In this document: positions 53,464 to 61,687 of the stretch, one piece after another
How the letters are laid out: every line of letters starts with the position of its first letter
Position numbering within the stretch: the stretch's first letter is position 1
Assembly: GCF_934476685.1 (NCBI RefSeq)
Contig: NZ_CAKSNX010000007.1
Location: 47,063 to 111,062 of the forward strand
Length of the DNA: 64,000 nucleotides
DNA from: an uncultured Ruminococcus sp.
GTDB lineage: Bacteria > Bacillota > Clostridia > Oscillospirales > Ruminococcaceae
Reading direction: 5' to 3'
The notes under the pieces: generated by a model
What the model was told of the DNA's origin: nothing
Databases searched by the model: none
The model's input: only the letters and a program-made list of their open reading frames with translations
Program-made: the position numbers and the translations under genes

Positions 53464-53529
53464 ATTCTATGTTGATAATATGATAATGTAGTATCACTTT
53501 ACTATAATAAAGTAATAAGGATGGGTTTT

Positions 53530-54729
53530 ATGAAAAGATATGATTTGATAACTCCTGAAGGCACAAGAGATCTGCTTTTTGATGGCTGCCTTGCCAGAAG
53601 AGCGGTTGAGGACAAGCTTGCGGCTCTGTTCGAGGGCTTTGGTTACAGCGAGGTAGTAACGCCGGGCATAGAGTTCTATGATCTGTTTATGGGAAGTTCA
53701 AGAAACTTCCAGCAGGAGAGCCTTTATAAGCTGACGGATACAAAGGGCAGACTTATAGTTATGCGCCCTGACTCCACAATACCGATCGCAAGACTTGCGT
53801 CAACAAGACTTAAAGAAGCTAAGCTGCCTTTAAGACTGTATTACAATCAGAGCATTTTTGAAAACAATGCTCTTCTCAAAGGACGTTCCGATGAGGTAGT
53901 TCAGGCTGGTATCGAGCTTATAGGCGGAGTAAATTCAAAGAGAGCGGACTATGAAGTTCTCTGTACCGCAGTAGAAGCACTTGCGGCTTTCGATAAGGAT
54001 AATTTCAGACTGGAGATCGGTCATATCGGATATTTCAAGGAGCTTGTAAACAAGCTTGACGTTAGCGAAAGCGTAAGAGAGGAGATAAGACTGCTTATTT
54101 CCACAAAGAATTATCCTGCGCTTAACGACCTCCTTGATGAAGTTGGCGAAAATCAGATAACAAACGCACTCAAGCAGCTGCCAAGACTTTTCGGCGGCAT
54201 CGAGGTGCTTGACAAGGCGGCTGATATTTATGCTGACGATAAGATAACAGGTATACTTTACAACCTCAGAGAAGTGTTCACAAGACTTTCAAGCTTAGGC
54301 TATGAGGGCAAGATCTCAGTGGATCTGGGAATAGTTAGCCATGCGGATTATTATACAGGAATTGTTTTCAAGGGATATCTTTCAGAAGTAGGACAGTCTG
54401 TTCTCAAGGGCGGAAGATATGACAAGCTGCTGGGCGAGTTCGGAAATGATTGCCCTGCCGTTGGATTTGGCGTGAATGTTGACTCCGTTGCAAGACATAT
54501 GGAGAAGATAGGCGGAGTGCCGCAGCTGAAAACTGCTGACGCTGTTGTGTTCGGCGAAAAGGGATATGTTGTCGAGGCAATGGCTTACGCTCAGAAACTG
54601 GTAAGAGATGGTCTTACAGTTGAGAACTCACTGTTCAACACACAGGACGAATCTGCTGAATATGCAAAGTCAAAGGGCATAAAGAAGCTCATCGTAGTGG
54701 GCAGCGAGATAACTGAGCTTGATATATAA
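53530..54729 (+). CDS. hisZ: ATP phosphoribosyltransferase regulatory subunit
   Basis: HisRS-like protein without tRNA-charging function; partners with short-form HisG and is needed for its activity and histidine inhibition. ATG 53530 has AAGG 9 bases upstream; the ATG at 53521 directly abuts it. 399 residues with class II synthetase core: TPEGTRDLLFDG near 8, QESLYKLTDTKGRLIVMRPD near 63, RLYYNQSIF near 100 and GGRYDKLLGEFG near 295. First gene of the his operon. Confidence 0.95.
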   Translation: MKRYDLITPEGTRDLLFDGCLARRAVEDKLAALFEGFGYSEVVTPGIEFYDLFMGSSRNFQQESLYKLTDTKGRLIVMRPDSTIPIARLASTRLKEAKLPLRLYYNQSIFENNALLKGRSDEVVQAGIELIGGVNSKRADYEVLCTAVEALAAFDKDNFRLEIGHIGYFKELVNKLDVSESVREEIRLLISTKNYPALNDLLDEVGENQITNALKQLPRLFGGIEVLDKAADIYADDKITGILYNLREVFTRLSSLGYEGKISVDLGIVSHADYYTGIVFKGYLSEVGQSVLKGGRYDKLLGEFGNDCPAVGFGVNVDSVARHMEKIGGVPQLKTADAVVFGEKGYVVEAMAYAQKLVRDGLTVENSLFNTQDESAEYAKSKGIKKLIVVGSEITELDI

Positions 54730-54748
54730 GTTGGGAGGATAAGTAAAA

Positions 54749-55381
54749 ATGAACAAACCCCTTAGAATAGCTCTTACAAAGGGCAGACTTGAAAAGGATA
54801 CAGTAGGACTTCTTGAAAAGATAGGCTTTGACTGTACAGCGATAAGAGAAAAGGGAAGAAAGCTTATTCTTCCTGTTCCCGACGGAAATCTTGAAGTCGT
54901 TCTTGCAAAGGCGAACGACGTTATAACATATGTTGAACACGGCGTGTGCGATATGGGCGTTGTGGGCAAGGATACCATAATGGAAATGCAGGGCAAGTTT
55001 TTTGAACTTGTTGACATCGGTTTCGGAAGATGTAAATTTGCCCTTGCCACAAAGAAAGGCTCAAAGTTCTACGGCGGATATGATGTAAAGACAGTTGCGA
55101 CAAAGTACCCGAATATCACAAGAAGATTTTTTGAATCAAAGGGTATGGACGTTGAGATAATCAAGATCGAGGGTTCGGTAGAGCTTGCTCCGCTCCTTGA
55201 ACTTGCAGACGGTATTGTGGATATAGTTGAAACAGGTACTACCCTTAAAGAAAACGGACTCGAAGTCATCGAGGACGTTTGCCCTATCTCAGCAAGACTT
55301 ATCGTAAATATGGTAAGCATGAAAATGCGTCAGCAGGAGATAGAGAATTTTGTAAAGCTTGTTGAAGAGAATATTGATTGA
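54749..55381 (+). CDS. hisG: ATP phosphoribosyltransferase, short form
   Basis: Catalyses the first step of histidine synthesis (ATP plus PRPP). 210 residues, the short form lacking the regulatory C-terminal domain, which agrees with hisZ next door. Motifs: RIALTKGRLEKDT near 5, VEHGVCDMGVVGKDTIME near 59, VEIIKIEGSVELAPL near 134 and ADGIVDIVETGTTLKENGLE near 152. GGGAGGA precedes ATG. Confidence 0.97.
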   Translation: MNKPLRIALTKGRLEKDTVGLLEKIGFDCTAIREKGRKLILPVPDGNLEVVLAKANDVITYVEHGVCDMGVVGKDTIMEMQGKFFELVDIGFGRCKFALATKKGSKFYGGYDVKTVATKYPNITRRFFESKGMDVEIIKIEGSVELAPLLELADGIVDIVETGTTLKENGLEVIEDVCPISARLIVNMVSMKMRQQEIENFVKLVEENID

Positions 55382-55402
55382 TATACGAAAGGAAAGTTGA
55401 AA

Positions 55403-56692
55403 ATGGCAGATATTAAAAAGATCTATGTCAACGGCAAAGATGAAGTTGAATTCTTCAAGCAGCTTGAAAAGAGAAGCGGTGAAACCAACAAGAAGGTAAC
55501 AGCTGTTGTAAACGAGATAATCGAAACAGTAAGAGAGGGCGGCGACAACGCTGTCAAGGCTTATACAGAAAAGTTCGACGGCAGACTTCCTGAGTATTAT
55601 GAAGTCCCGAGAGAAGTTATAAACGACGCTCTTACAGAGGCAGATCAGCGTTTTGTTGACGCTCTGCTCAATTCTATCGAAAACATCACAGATTTCCACC
55701 AAAGACAGAAGTCACAGAGCTTTATCAACGCTAAGCCTGACGGCTGTATCCTCGGTCAGAAGGTAAGAGGTCTTGAAAGAGTAGGCCTTTATGTTCCTGG
55801 CGGCACAGCTGCTTACCCTTCAAGCGTTCTTATGAATGCCGTTCCTGCAAAGATCGCAGGCGTAAAGGAAATTATAATGGTAACACCTCCGCTCAAGGAC
55901 GGTACACCGAACAAGGATATCCTCGTGGCTGCTGCACTCTGTGGAGTTGACAGAATATTTATGAGCGGCGGAGCGCAGGCTATCGCAGCACTTGCATACG
56001 GCACAGAGGAGATACCTAAGGTAGATAAGATCGTAGGTCCGGGAAACATCTATGTTGCAACTGCAAAGAAGCTGCTTTACGGCGTAGTTGATATCGACAT
56101 GGTAGCAGGTCCGAGCGAGATACTTGTTATGGCTGACGAAACAGCAAATCCTAAGTTCGTTGCCGCTGACCTTATGTCACAGGCTGAACATGACAAGCTT
56201 GCGTCTGCTATACTTGTAACCACAAGTGAGGAGATAGCAGACAAGACTATCGAAGAGATAAACAGACAGGTTCAGGAGCTGTCAAGAAAAGAGATCATCG
56301 AAAGCTCTCTTGAAAACTACGGCGCTATCCTTATCTGTAATACAAAGGACGAGGCTTGCGACCTTGCAAACCGTTTTGCACCTGAGCATCTTGAAGTCCT
56401 TTTTGAAAATCCTATGGAGTATGTGGGCAGACTTGACAACGCAGGTTCTATCTTCCTCGGTCAGTATGCGTCAGAGCCTCTCGGCGACTACTATGCAGGC
56501 CCGAACCACGTTCTTCCTACCAGCGGCACAGCGAGATTTTTCTCACCTCTGTCTGTAAACAGCTTTGAAAAGCGTTCAAGCTTTACATATTACACAGAGG
56601 ACGCTCTCAGAAGAGCAAAGGACGATATCGTTCTTGTGGCAGAAAAAGAAGGACTTACTGCTCACGCAAACGCTATAAAGGTAAGATTTTAA
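55403..56692 (+). CDS. hisD: Histidinol dehydrogenase
   Basis: Zinc enzyme oxidising histidinol to histidine in two NAD-dependent steps. ATG 55403 preferred over TTG 55397; AAAGGAAAG lies upstream. 429 residues. Motifs: GLYVPGGTAAYPSSVLMNA near 129, VDKIVGPGNIYVATAKK near 206, DLMSQAEHDKLASA near 254 (zinc and catalytic His), and FAPEHLEVLFENP near 325. Downstream of hisG in the same transcript. Confidence 0.98.
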   Translation: MADIKKIYVNGKDEVEFFKQLEKRSGETNKKVTAVVNEIIETVREGGDNAVKAYTEKFDGRLPEYYEVPREVINDALTEADQRFVDALLNSIENITDFHQRQKSQSFINAKPDGCILGQKVRGLERVGLYVPGGTAAYPSSVLMNAVPAKIAGVKEIIMVTPPLKDGTPNKDILVAAALCGVDRIFMSGGAQAIAALAYGTEEIPKVDKIVGPGNIYVATAKKLLYGVVDIDMVAGPSEILVMADETANPKFVAADLMSQAEHDKLASAILVTTSEEIADKTIEEINRQVQELSRKEIIESSLENYGAILICNTKDEACDLANRFAPEHLEVLFENPMEYVGRLDNAGSIFLGQYASEPLGDYYAGPNHVLPTSGTARFFSPLSVNSFEKRSSFTYYTEDALRRAKDDIVLVAEKEGLTAHANAIKVRF

Positions 56693-56720
56693 GATATCTT
56701 TTTAAGGGGTGTCATATATC

Positions 56721-57071
56721 ATGAAAAAGTGGTATGATGAGGAATATGAATTTGAGGTGGAGGTCACAGGCTTTCTGCGTGGAGATCATACCGAAAGATA
56801 CTGCCGCAATGGTGAGGAGATAGGCGACAAATATACCTGTACCTACGGCTGTCCTGTGAACAAGGACGGCTATGGTATCTGCTCAAAGACTATGATGATG
56901 CTCTACCCTTTAATGGAGGCTGTCAGAAGCGGCGGAAATCTTGAAAATCTGGGCGGCAGCAGTAAATATGTCAAGGATATCGTTTGTCCTGACGGCTGCG
57001 TGATGTTCAGGCTTACGGCAAGATATCTTGGCAACGAGAATTTCCACAAGGGGAAATTTTACGATATCTGA
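56721..57071 (+). CDS. TIGR04076-like small protein inside the his operon
   Basis: 116 residues of unknown function. I recognise the pattern of the TIGR04076 family: paired cysteines in CTYGCPVNKDGYGICS near 37-52 and a C-terminal DIVCPDGCVMFRL near 88-100, plus two spaced aromatic segments. The Cys arrangement could bind metal. ATG 56721 with AAGGGG 11 bases upstream; an in-frame GTG at 56709 overlaps that site. Its place between hisD and hisB suggests co-transcription, not necessarily a role in histidine synthesis. Confidence 0.7.
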   Translation: MKKWYDEEYEFEVEVTGFLRGDHTERYCRNGEEIGDKYTCTYGCPVNKDGYGICSKTMMMLYPLMEAVRSGGNLENLGGSSKYVKDIVCPDGCVMFRLTARYLGNENFHKGKFYDI

Positions 57072-57109
57072 CGGCCGGATTTGAAAATTAAACATAAGCA
57101 GGTGATAAA

Positions 57110-57688
57110 ATGCGTACAGCGGAAATCAAAAGAAAAACCAAAGAAACCGATATTGAAGTTTTTGTAAAGCTTGACGGCGAGGGCAAGGTAAACGTAAATA
57201 CAGGCATAGGCTTTTTTGACCATATGCTCACCGCCCTCGGTGTTCACAGCGGAATAGATATGGAAGTCGAATGTACGGGAGATCTCTACGTTGACGGACA
57301 TCATACGGTAGAGGACATAGGTATCTGTCTTGGCAAGGCTTTTGCTGAGGCTCTCGGTGATAAAGCGGGCATAGCAAGATATGGTTCGGCTTTTGTACCT
57401 ATGGACGAGGCTCTTGCGTTCTGCTCTCTCGATATAAGCGGCAGACCGTTCCTTGCATTCAGCGCTGATTTCCATGATGACAGGATAGGACAGTATGATA
57501 CCTGTCTGACAGAGGAATTTTTCAGAGCATTTGCTTTCAATTCGGGCATAACTCTCCATATAAGAGAGGAGTACGGAAAGAACGATCACCACATTGCCGA
57601 GGCTATGTACAAGGCAGTGGCACACGCTCTTAAAGACGCAATGAAAATTACGGGAACGGGAGTATTATCGACTAAAGGAGTGCTTTAA
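57110..57688 (+). CDS. hisB: Imidazoleglycerol-phosphate dehydratase
   Basis: Manganese enzyme making imidazole-acetol phosphate. 192 residues, monofunctional (no phosphatase domain). His/Glu-rich repeats are present: GIGFFDHMLTALGVHSG near 31, DGHHTVEDIGICLG near 62-75, and GKNDHHIAEAMYKAVAHALK near 160. AGGTG-type site before ATG. Its stop immediately precedes the hisH start. Confidence 0.97.
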   Translation: MRTAEIKRKTKETDIEVFVKLDGEGKVNVNTGIGFFDHMLTALGVHSGIDMEVECTGDLYVDGHHTVEDIGICLGKAFAEALGDKAGIARYGSAFVPMDEALAFCSLDISGRPFLAFSADFHDDRIGQYDTCLTEEFFRAFAFNSGITLHIREEYGKNDHHIAEAMYKAVAHALKDAMKITGTGVLSTKGVL

Positions 57689-58303
57689 ATGATAGCAATA
57701 ATTGACTACGGCGCAGGTAACATATTCTCAGTAAAAAACGCACTGGATTATTTAGGATTTGAAAACAAGCTGACAAACAGAAAAGAAGATATAATAAATG
57801 CCGACGCACTTATCCTTCCCGGAGTAGGAGCGTTCCCGTGGGCAATGAATATGCTTAAACTCAGCGGTCTTGTGGACGTTATCAAGGAGCAGGCTCAATT
57901 CAAGCCGTTCCTTGGGATCTGTCTTGGTATGCAGCTGCTTTTTGAAAAGAGTTATGAATTTGAAGAGTGCAGCGGTCTTGGACTTGTAAAAGGCTATGTT
58001 GACAAGATAAACGAGCCTGAGCTTGTTATCCCGCATATGGGCTGGAACAAGCTTGAATATAACCACGACTGCCGTCTTTTCGACGGACTTACAAATGACG
58101 AATACGTTTATTTCGTACATTCCTATAAGGCTTTCTGCGAGGACAGAAATCTTTATGCTTACTGCGAGTATGGTTCAAAAGTACCTGCTGTGGTATCGGA
58201 CGGAAGATATGTTTTCGGCTGTCAGTTCCACCCTGAAAAGAGCGGAAAAACAGGTCTGAAAATACTTGAAAACTTTGCTAAGATGTCAATGGAGGTAAAA
58301 TAA
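57689..58303 (+). CDS. hisH: Imidazole glycerol phosphate synthase, glutaminase subunit
   Basis: Supplies ammonia from glutamine to HisF. 204 residues, class I amidotransferase fold. LPGVGAFPWAMNML near 43, nucleophile Cys in FLGICLGMQLLF near 74-85, and the His-Glu pair in GCQFHPEKSG near 176. Starts directly after the hisB stop and is one base from hisF, so the three are translationally coupled. Confidence 0.97.
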   Translation: MIAIIDYGAGNIFSVKNALDYLGFENKLTNRKEDIINADALILPGVGAFPWAMNMLKLSGLVDVIKEQAQFKPFLGICLGMQLLFEKSYEFEECSGLGLVKGYVDKINEPELVIPHMGWNKLEYNHDCRLFDGLTNDEYVYFVHSYKAFCEDRNLYAYCEYGSKVPAVVSDGRYVFGCQFHPEKSGKTGLKILENFAKMSMEVK

Positions 58304-58304
58304 T

Positions 58305-59060
58305 ATGCTTGCAAAAAGAATAATACCATGCCTTGATGTTCGTGACGGCAAGGTCGTAAAGGGCGTTAATTTTGAAGGAATAAAGGAAGTCGGCGATCCT
58401 GTTGAATGTGCTTATGAGTATAATCTTCAGGGTGCGGACGAGATAGTTTTTTATGATATAACGGCATCTCACGAGGGCAGGGGAGTAATGCTTGACGTTG
58501 TGAGAGAAACTGCGAAAAAGGTGTTTGTACCGCTTACGGTCGGAGGCGGAATAAAGACTGTTGACGATATAAGGGAAACCCTCAGAGCAGGCGCAGACAA
58601 GGTTTCTGTAAACTCACAGGCTGTTCAGAACCCTCAGCTCATAAAAGAGGGCGCAGATATTTTCGGCTGTCAGTGCATCTGCGTTGGTGTTGACGCAAAG
58701 AAAGTTGCCGACAACAAGTGGACAGTTTACATAAACGGCGGAAGAATAGATATGAAAATGGATCTTATCGACTGGGTGAAGAAGTGCGAACAGCTTGGCG
58801 CAGGAGAGATATGTTTAAATTCTATCGACACCGACGGCGTAAGGGGCGGCTTTGATCTGCCTATGCTGAAAGCGGTATGTAACGCTGTAAAAATACCTGT
58901 TATCGCCAGCGGCGGAGCAGGAAAGCTTTCTGATTTTGCAGAGGCTTTTCTTGAAACAGACTGCTCAGCAGCACTTGCTGCAAGCCTTTTCCACTTCAAA
59001 GAGCTGACGGTACAGCAGGTAAAAGACGATTGCAGGAGCAAGGGGATAATAGTGAGGTAA
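58305..59060 (+). CDS. hisF: Imidazole glycerol phosphate synthase, cyclase subunit
   Basis: TIM-barrel enzyme forming IGP and AICAR from PRFAR with ammonia from HisH. 251 residues. RIIPCLDVRDGKVVKGVNF near 5-23 holds the catalytic Asp11, PLTVGGGIKTVDDIR near 77 and VIASGGAGKLSDF near 203 are the phosphate-binding loops, and CLNSIDTDGVRGGFD near 165 holds the second catalytic Asp. It is HisF and not HisA by these motifs. In most operons hisA lies between hisH and hisF; here there is only one base between them. Confidence 0.97.
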   Translation: MLAKRIIPCLDVRDGKVVKGVNFEGIKEVGDPVECAYEYNLQGADEIVFYDITASHEGRGVMLDVVRETAKKVFVPLTVGGGIKTVDDIRETLRAGADKVSVNSQAVQNPQLIKEGADIFGCQCICVGVDAKKVADNKWTVYINGGRIDMKMDLIDWVKKCEQLGAGEICLNSIDTDGVRGGFDLPMLKAVCNAVKIPVIASGGAGKLSDFAEAFLETDCSAALAASLFHFKELTVQQVKDDCRSKGIIVR

Positions 59061-59065
59061 GCCTA

Positions 59066-59443
59066 ATGCTTGTGTTCAATATTGTGTTTACGTTATTTAT
59101 ACCCGTGATTATGATATTCTGCGGCTATATGATGTATAAACATACGCCGAAGGAGATCAACGGTTTGGTGGGTTATCGGACTGCTATGTCAATGAAAAAT
59201 CAGGACACATGGAATTATGCCCATGATTACTGCGGACGCTTGTGGGTCAGGGTTGGTGTGATCCTGACAGTTTTGTCGGCAGTGGTGTGTGTTTCATATT
59301 TTTTTATTGAAAATATGACGGCGACGGTCATAATGTGCGTATCAGAGATAGTTCAGGCTGCTTTTTTGTGTTGTACGATGATCCCAACAGAACGTTCACT
59401 TAAAAATACTTTTGACCAGAACGGCATCAGAAAGGAAAAATAA
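59066..59443 (+). CDS. SdpI-like membrane protein inside the his operon
   Basis: 125 residues with three hydrophobic segments (about 1-20, 60-80, 86-105). The sequence KEINGLVGYRTAMSMKNQDTWNYAHDYCGRLW (quoted in part: GYRTAMSMKNQDTW) is the SdpI/YhfL signature, found in immunity or signalling proteins and in many orphans. The ATG at 59066 has GAGGTAAG upstream at the hisF end. Its last base is the first base of the hisI ATG (TAATG). No toxin-like gene is adjacent, so an immunity role is not supported. Confidence 0.8.
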   Translation: MLVFNIVFTLFIPVIMIFCGYMMYKHTPKEINGLVGYRTAMSMKNQDTWNYAHDYCGRLWVRVGVILTVLSAVVCVSYFFIENMTATVIMCVSEIVQAAFLCCTMIPTERSLKNTFDQNGIRKEK

Positions 59444-59796
59444 TGAGCAAAATTAAAGTTGATATAAACGATCTTGACAAATATTTTGTCAAAAGCGAGC
59501 TTACGCCTGCGATAGCCTTTGATGTTGATACAAAGACTGTGCTTATGCTTGCTTATATGAATAAGGAGAGCCTTAAAAAGACTCTCGAAACAGGTTATAC
59601 ATGGTACTGGAGCAGATCAAGACAGGAATACTGGAACAAGGGTGCGACCAGCGGTCATCTTCAGAAGGTGGTTTCGATCTATGCCGACTGCGACAATGAC
59701 ACTCTTCTGCTCAATGTCAAGCAGACAGGTGCAGCCTGCCACACAGGCTCTTACAGCTGCTTTTTCAATGAAATTTATAATACGGAGGAAGAATAA
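59443..59796 (+). CDS. hisI: Phosphoribosyl-AMP cyclohydrolase
   Basis: Zinc/magnesium enzyme opening the adenine ring of PR-AMP. 117 residues, stand-alone HisI. Motifs: VLMLAYMNKESLKKTLETG near 31, WYWSRSRQEYWNKGATSGH near 50-68, DCDNDTLLLNV near 79 and the Cys-containing CHTGSYSCFF near 96-105. Overlaps the preceding gene by one base and is directly followed by hisE. Confidence 0.97.
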   Translation: MSKIKVDINDLDKYFVKSELTPAIAFDVDTKTVLMLAYMNKESLKKTLETGYTWYWSRSRQEYWNKGATSGHLQKVVSIYADCDNDTLLLNVKQTGAACHTGSYSCFFNEIYNTEEE

Positions 59797-60135
59797 ATGA
59801 CAGTTTATCAGGAAATTTTTGAAGTCATCAAACAGCGCAAGGCTGATTATGAGGCAGGACAGTCACAGGAGAACAGCTATACAGCATACCTCTTTGACAA
59901 GGGTGTTGACAAGATATGCAAGAAGGTAGGCGAAGAGGCTACCGAAACAGTTATTGCTGCAAAGAACGGCGACAATGACGAGCTTGCAAACGAGATCAAC
60001 GATCTGCTTTACCACGTTATGGTCCTTGCGGCAAATCAGGGACTTGACTGGGCAGACGTAGAGAAGATACTTGATGAGAGAAACGAAAAGATCGGAAATC
60101 TCAAGAAGTTCCATCAGGTAGACAAAAACACCTGA
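59797..60135 (+). CDS. hisE: Phosphoribosyl-ATP pyrophosphohydrolase
   Basis: MazG-like enzyme hydrolysing PR-ATP to PR-AMP, the second step of the pathway. 112 residues. The metal-binding helix KVGEEATETVIAAKNGD near 44-60 and NEINDLLYHVMVLAANQGLDW near 66 are complete. It starts right after the hisI stop; the two are separate genes here, fused in some bacteria. Last gene of the operon. Confidence 0.96.
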   Translation: MTVYQEIFEVIKQRKADYEAGQSQENSYTAYLFDKGVDKICKKVGEEATETVIAAKNGDNDELANEINDLLYHVMVLAANQGLDWADVEKILDERNEKIGNLKKFHQVDKNT

Positions 60136-60147
60136 TAATTTATATTG

Positions 60148-60197
60148 AGCGGAGCGTTCAGACTGTGCGTCAGATGAACGTTCCGCTTATTTTTTTT
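60148..60197 (+). terminator. Terminator of the his operon
   Basis: A 13-bp stem with one G-U pair (AGCGGAGCGTTCA, 60148-60160, with TGAACGTTCCGCT, 60175-60187) is followed by a run of eight T. Confidence 0.93.
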
Positions 60198-60308
60198 CAG
60201 TTTGCTTATGTATTTTGGCAAATTTACGCACACTTATGCAGCCTGCTGAATATGATGTTAAAGAAGTGAAAAAACTTTAAAACAACATATTTTGTAGGAG
60301 GGTATACT

Positions 60309-61076
60309 ATGAGCGATTTTAACTGCACACCAAATAAGCCGTTCAAGGAAGCTGTATGCATTGAAGCTATGAGGATATTCGATTCCTGCTCTTCGCAGGA
60401 CTGCCTTGAAGATCTGGAGTTTACTGTAAGTGAATCCGACAGGGAAACGATAAACTATGCATCATACATCAAAAGCACCTGTATTGAGGTGACGGACGTT
60501 GCTTTTGCAATATCGCCTGTTGCTTTTAATCATGGTTTCTATGCCGTTGATGTTACTTATACTTTCAGAGCGCAGCTTGAGGTCTACAATTCAACAAGCA
60601 ATGCGCCTACCATAGTTTATGCAACATCAACATTCACTAAAAAGGTGATACTTTTCGGAAGCGACGGCGGAACACTGAGATTTTCAACCTGCGAATGCGA
60701 TCAGGATCAGACACCTGCCCCGACAAGCGGCTGTGCATCATGCTGCAGCAATGCGGCTCTGCCTTGCGCATCTGTGAACGTTGCAACACCAATGTGCCTT
60801 GACGCAAAGCTTGTTGCGCCTTCATCTCCCAGCGAGGATAAGCAGATCCTTATTACTATCGGTCTGTTCGCAATAATCCAGCTTGCAAGACCTGTGCCGA
60901 TAATGATACCTGTATATGACTACTGTGTCCCAAGCAAGGAATGCTCGACCAATAGCGACAGCCCTTGTGAGATGTTTGAAAAGATATCTTTCCCGACGGC
61001 AGAATTTTTCCCAAGAGGACTTGATGAATGCAGCTGCGACTGCGACACCGACGCCGAGTCCTCAACTGAGTCCTAG
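60309..61076 (+). CDS. Cys-rich protein, possibly spore-associated, function unknown
   Basis: 255 residues with 18 cysteines. The N-terminal part FKEAVCIEAMRIFDSCSSQDCLEDLEF (key cysteines 17, 27, 32) resembles a recurring clostridial hypothetical family. A middle beta-rich region (about 60-125) follows, then a Cys-rich patch (CECDQDQ, GCASCCSNAALPC near 128-155) and an acidic C-terminus with CSCDCDTDAESSTES. There is no signal peptide or membrane helix. AGGAGG precedes ATG at the right distance. I found no SigA-type promoter. Cys-rich soluble proteins of this kind occur in spore coats, but that is only a suggestion here. Confidence 0.7.
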   Translation: MSDFNCTPNKPFKEAVCIEAMRIFDSCSSQDCLEDLEFTVSESDRETINYASYIKSTCIEVTDVAFAISPVAFNHGFYAVDVTYTFRAQLEVYNSTSNAPTIVYATSTFTKKVILFGSDGGTLRFSTCECDQDQTPAPTSGCASCCSNAALPCASVNVATPMCLDAKLVAPSSPSEDKQILITIGLFAIIQLARPVPIMIPVYDYCVPSKECSTNSDSPCEMFEKISFPTAEFFPRGLDECSCDCDTDAESSTES

Positions 61077-61183
61077 TCCTCCTAGACGGAGTAATTCGGC
61101 AAACTCGCTGTCTGCCGTGGAAACTTATAATTTTCCGCTCGGAAGAATCTGAGTACGGAGCTTTGGTTTTATATTTTGGAATG

Positions 61184-61216
61184 ATAGAGGCGGTTTTTAC
61201 TGCCTCTATTTTTTAT
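61184..61216 (+). terminator. Terminator after the Cys-rich protein gene
   Basis: An 8-bp stem (ATAGAGGC, 61184-61191, with 61202-61209) is followed by six T on the plus strand. Confidence 0.8.
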
Positions 61217-61300
61217 AGCCAAAATCAAGCTTAAAAATGTATTTTTATAAAACTATTAGAGGATAGCACTAGTTATTTTGCGTAACTATGCGAAAATACC

Positions 61301-61330
61301 AATAAAAAAGAGGCGACCTAAAATCGCCTC
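61301..61330 (-). terminator. Terminator of the TAXI-gltS transcript
   Basis: A 7-bp G+C-rich stem (GAGGCGA, 61310-61316, with 61324-61330) is followed on the minus strand by six T. Its sequence resembles the plus-strand hairpin at 61184-61216. Confidence 0.8.
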
Positions 61331-61462
61331 AATAAAATAATATAATATATAACAAAAAATAAACTAGCCTAAAACAAAACCTCATCAAACCCTGTTTCAG
61401 TAAAAGTCATATCTCTGTTTCTTCCGAGCGCAAATGAAAAGCCATAACCGCAGACAGCGAGT

Positions 61463-61663
61463 TTACGAGCGTCCCGAATCGAGCCGTTCGCCCGAGGACT
61501 TTATTTCGGGGATGGCTAGGTTGTCGAAAACCATGTCACCGCCCGATGTCTTGTCGTCAGCTTCTGACTTGTCTGTTTCTTCTTTTGTGTCGTTGTCAAT
61601 GTGTACCTCAGGAAACGCAAGATTTTCCGTTGAGTAATCAAGATGTTTGTTTTTTCCTTTCAT
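61463..61663 (-). CDS. Small acidic protein downstream of gltS, function unknown
   Basis: 66 residues from ATG 61663, which has GGAGG 8 bases upstream; an ATG at 61678 overlaps that site. It starts 24 bases after gltS, so it is probably third in the TAXI-gltS transcript. The protein is charged and contains a duplicated motif: NLAFPEVHID near residue 12 and NLAIPEIKSS near 48. Its C-terminus is GERLDSGRS. It ends within the right arm of the inverted repeat; in the +1 frame, the same DNA continues for about 40 codons (ending GFDEVLF). I do not recognise the family. Confidence 0.55.
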   Translation of the reverse strand: MKGKNKHLDYSTENLAFPEVHIDNDTKEETDKSEADDKTSGGDMVFDNLAIPEIKSSGERLDSGRS

Positions 61664-61687
61664 AATTTTTTCCTCCATTATTCTTCA

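Larger units (their letters stand above)
61081..61480. repeat. Pair of related 3' modules in inverted orientation (dispersed-repeat candidate)
   Basis: Left arm 61101-61152 (plus) and right arm 61464-61413 (minus) share a 15-base perfect block (AAACTCGCTGTCTGC; 61101-61115 and 61450-61464). They also share a 12-base block (CGCTCGGAAGAA; 61136-61147 and 61419-61430) at almost the same spacing (35 and 34 bases). Both are followed by a GAGGCG-type hairpin. Upstream, both have AGTCCT and ATTCGG. The arms lie at the 3' ends of two convergent genes. The 250 bases between are A+T-rich with no clear coding frame. Confidence 0.7.

Noticed and set aside
53380..53529. Possible T-box or his attenuator before hisZ
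   Set aside because: Only about 60 bases of leader follow the promoter, no specifier-loop or antiterminator pairing is visible and there is no run of His codons.
59066..59443. SdpI-like gene as the immunity part of a toxin system
   Set aside because: No SdpC-like or other toxin gene is adjacent; it is packed between his genes.
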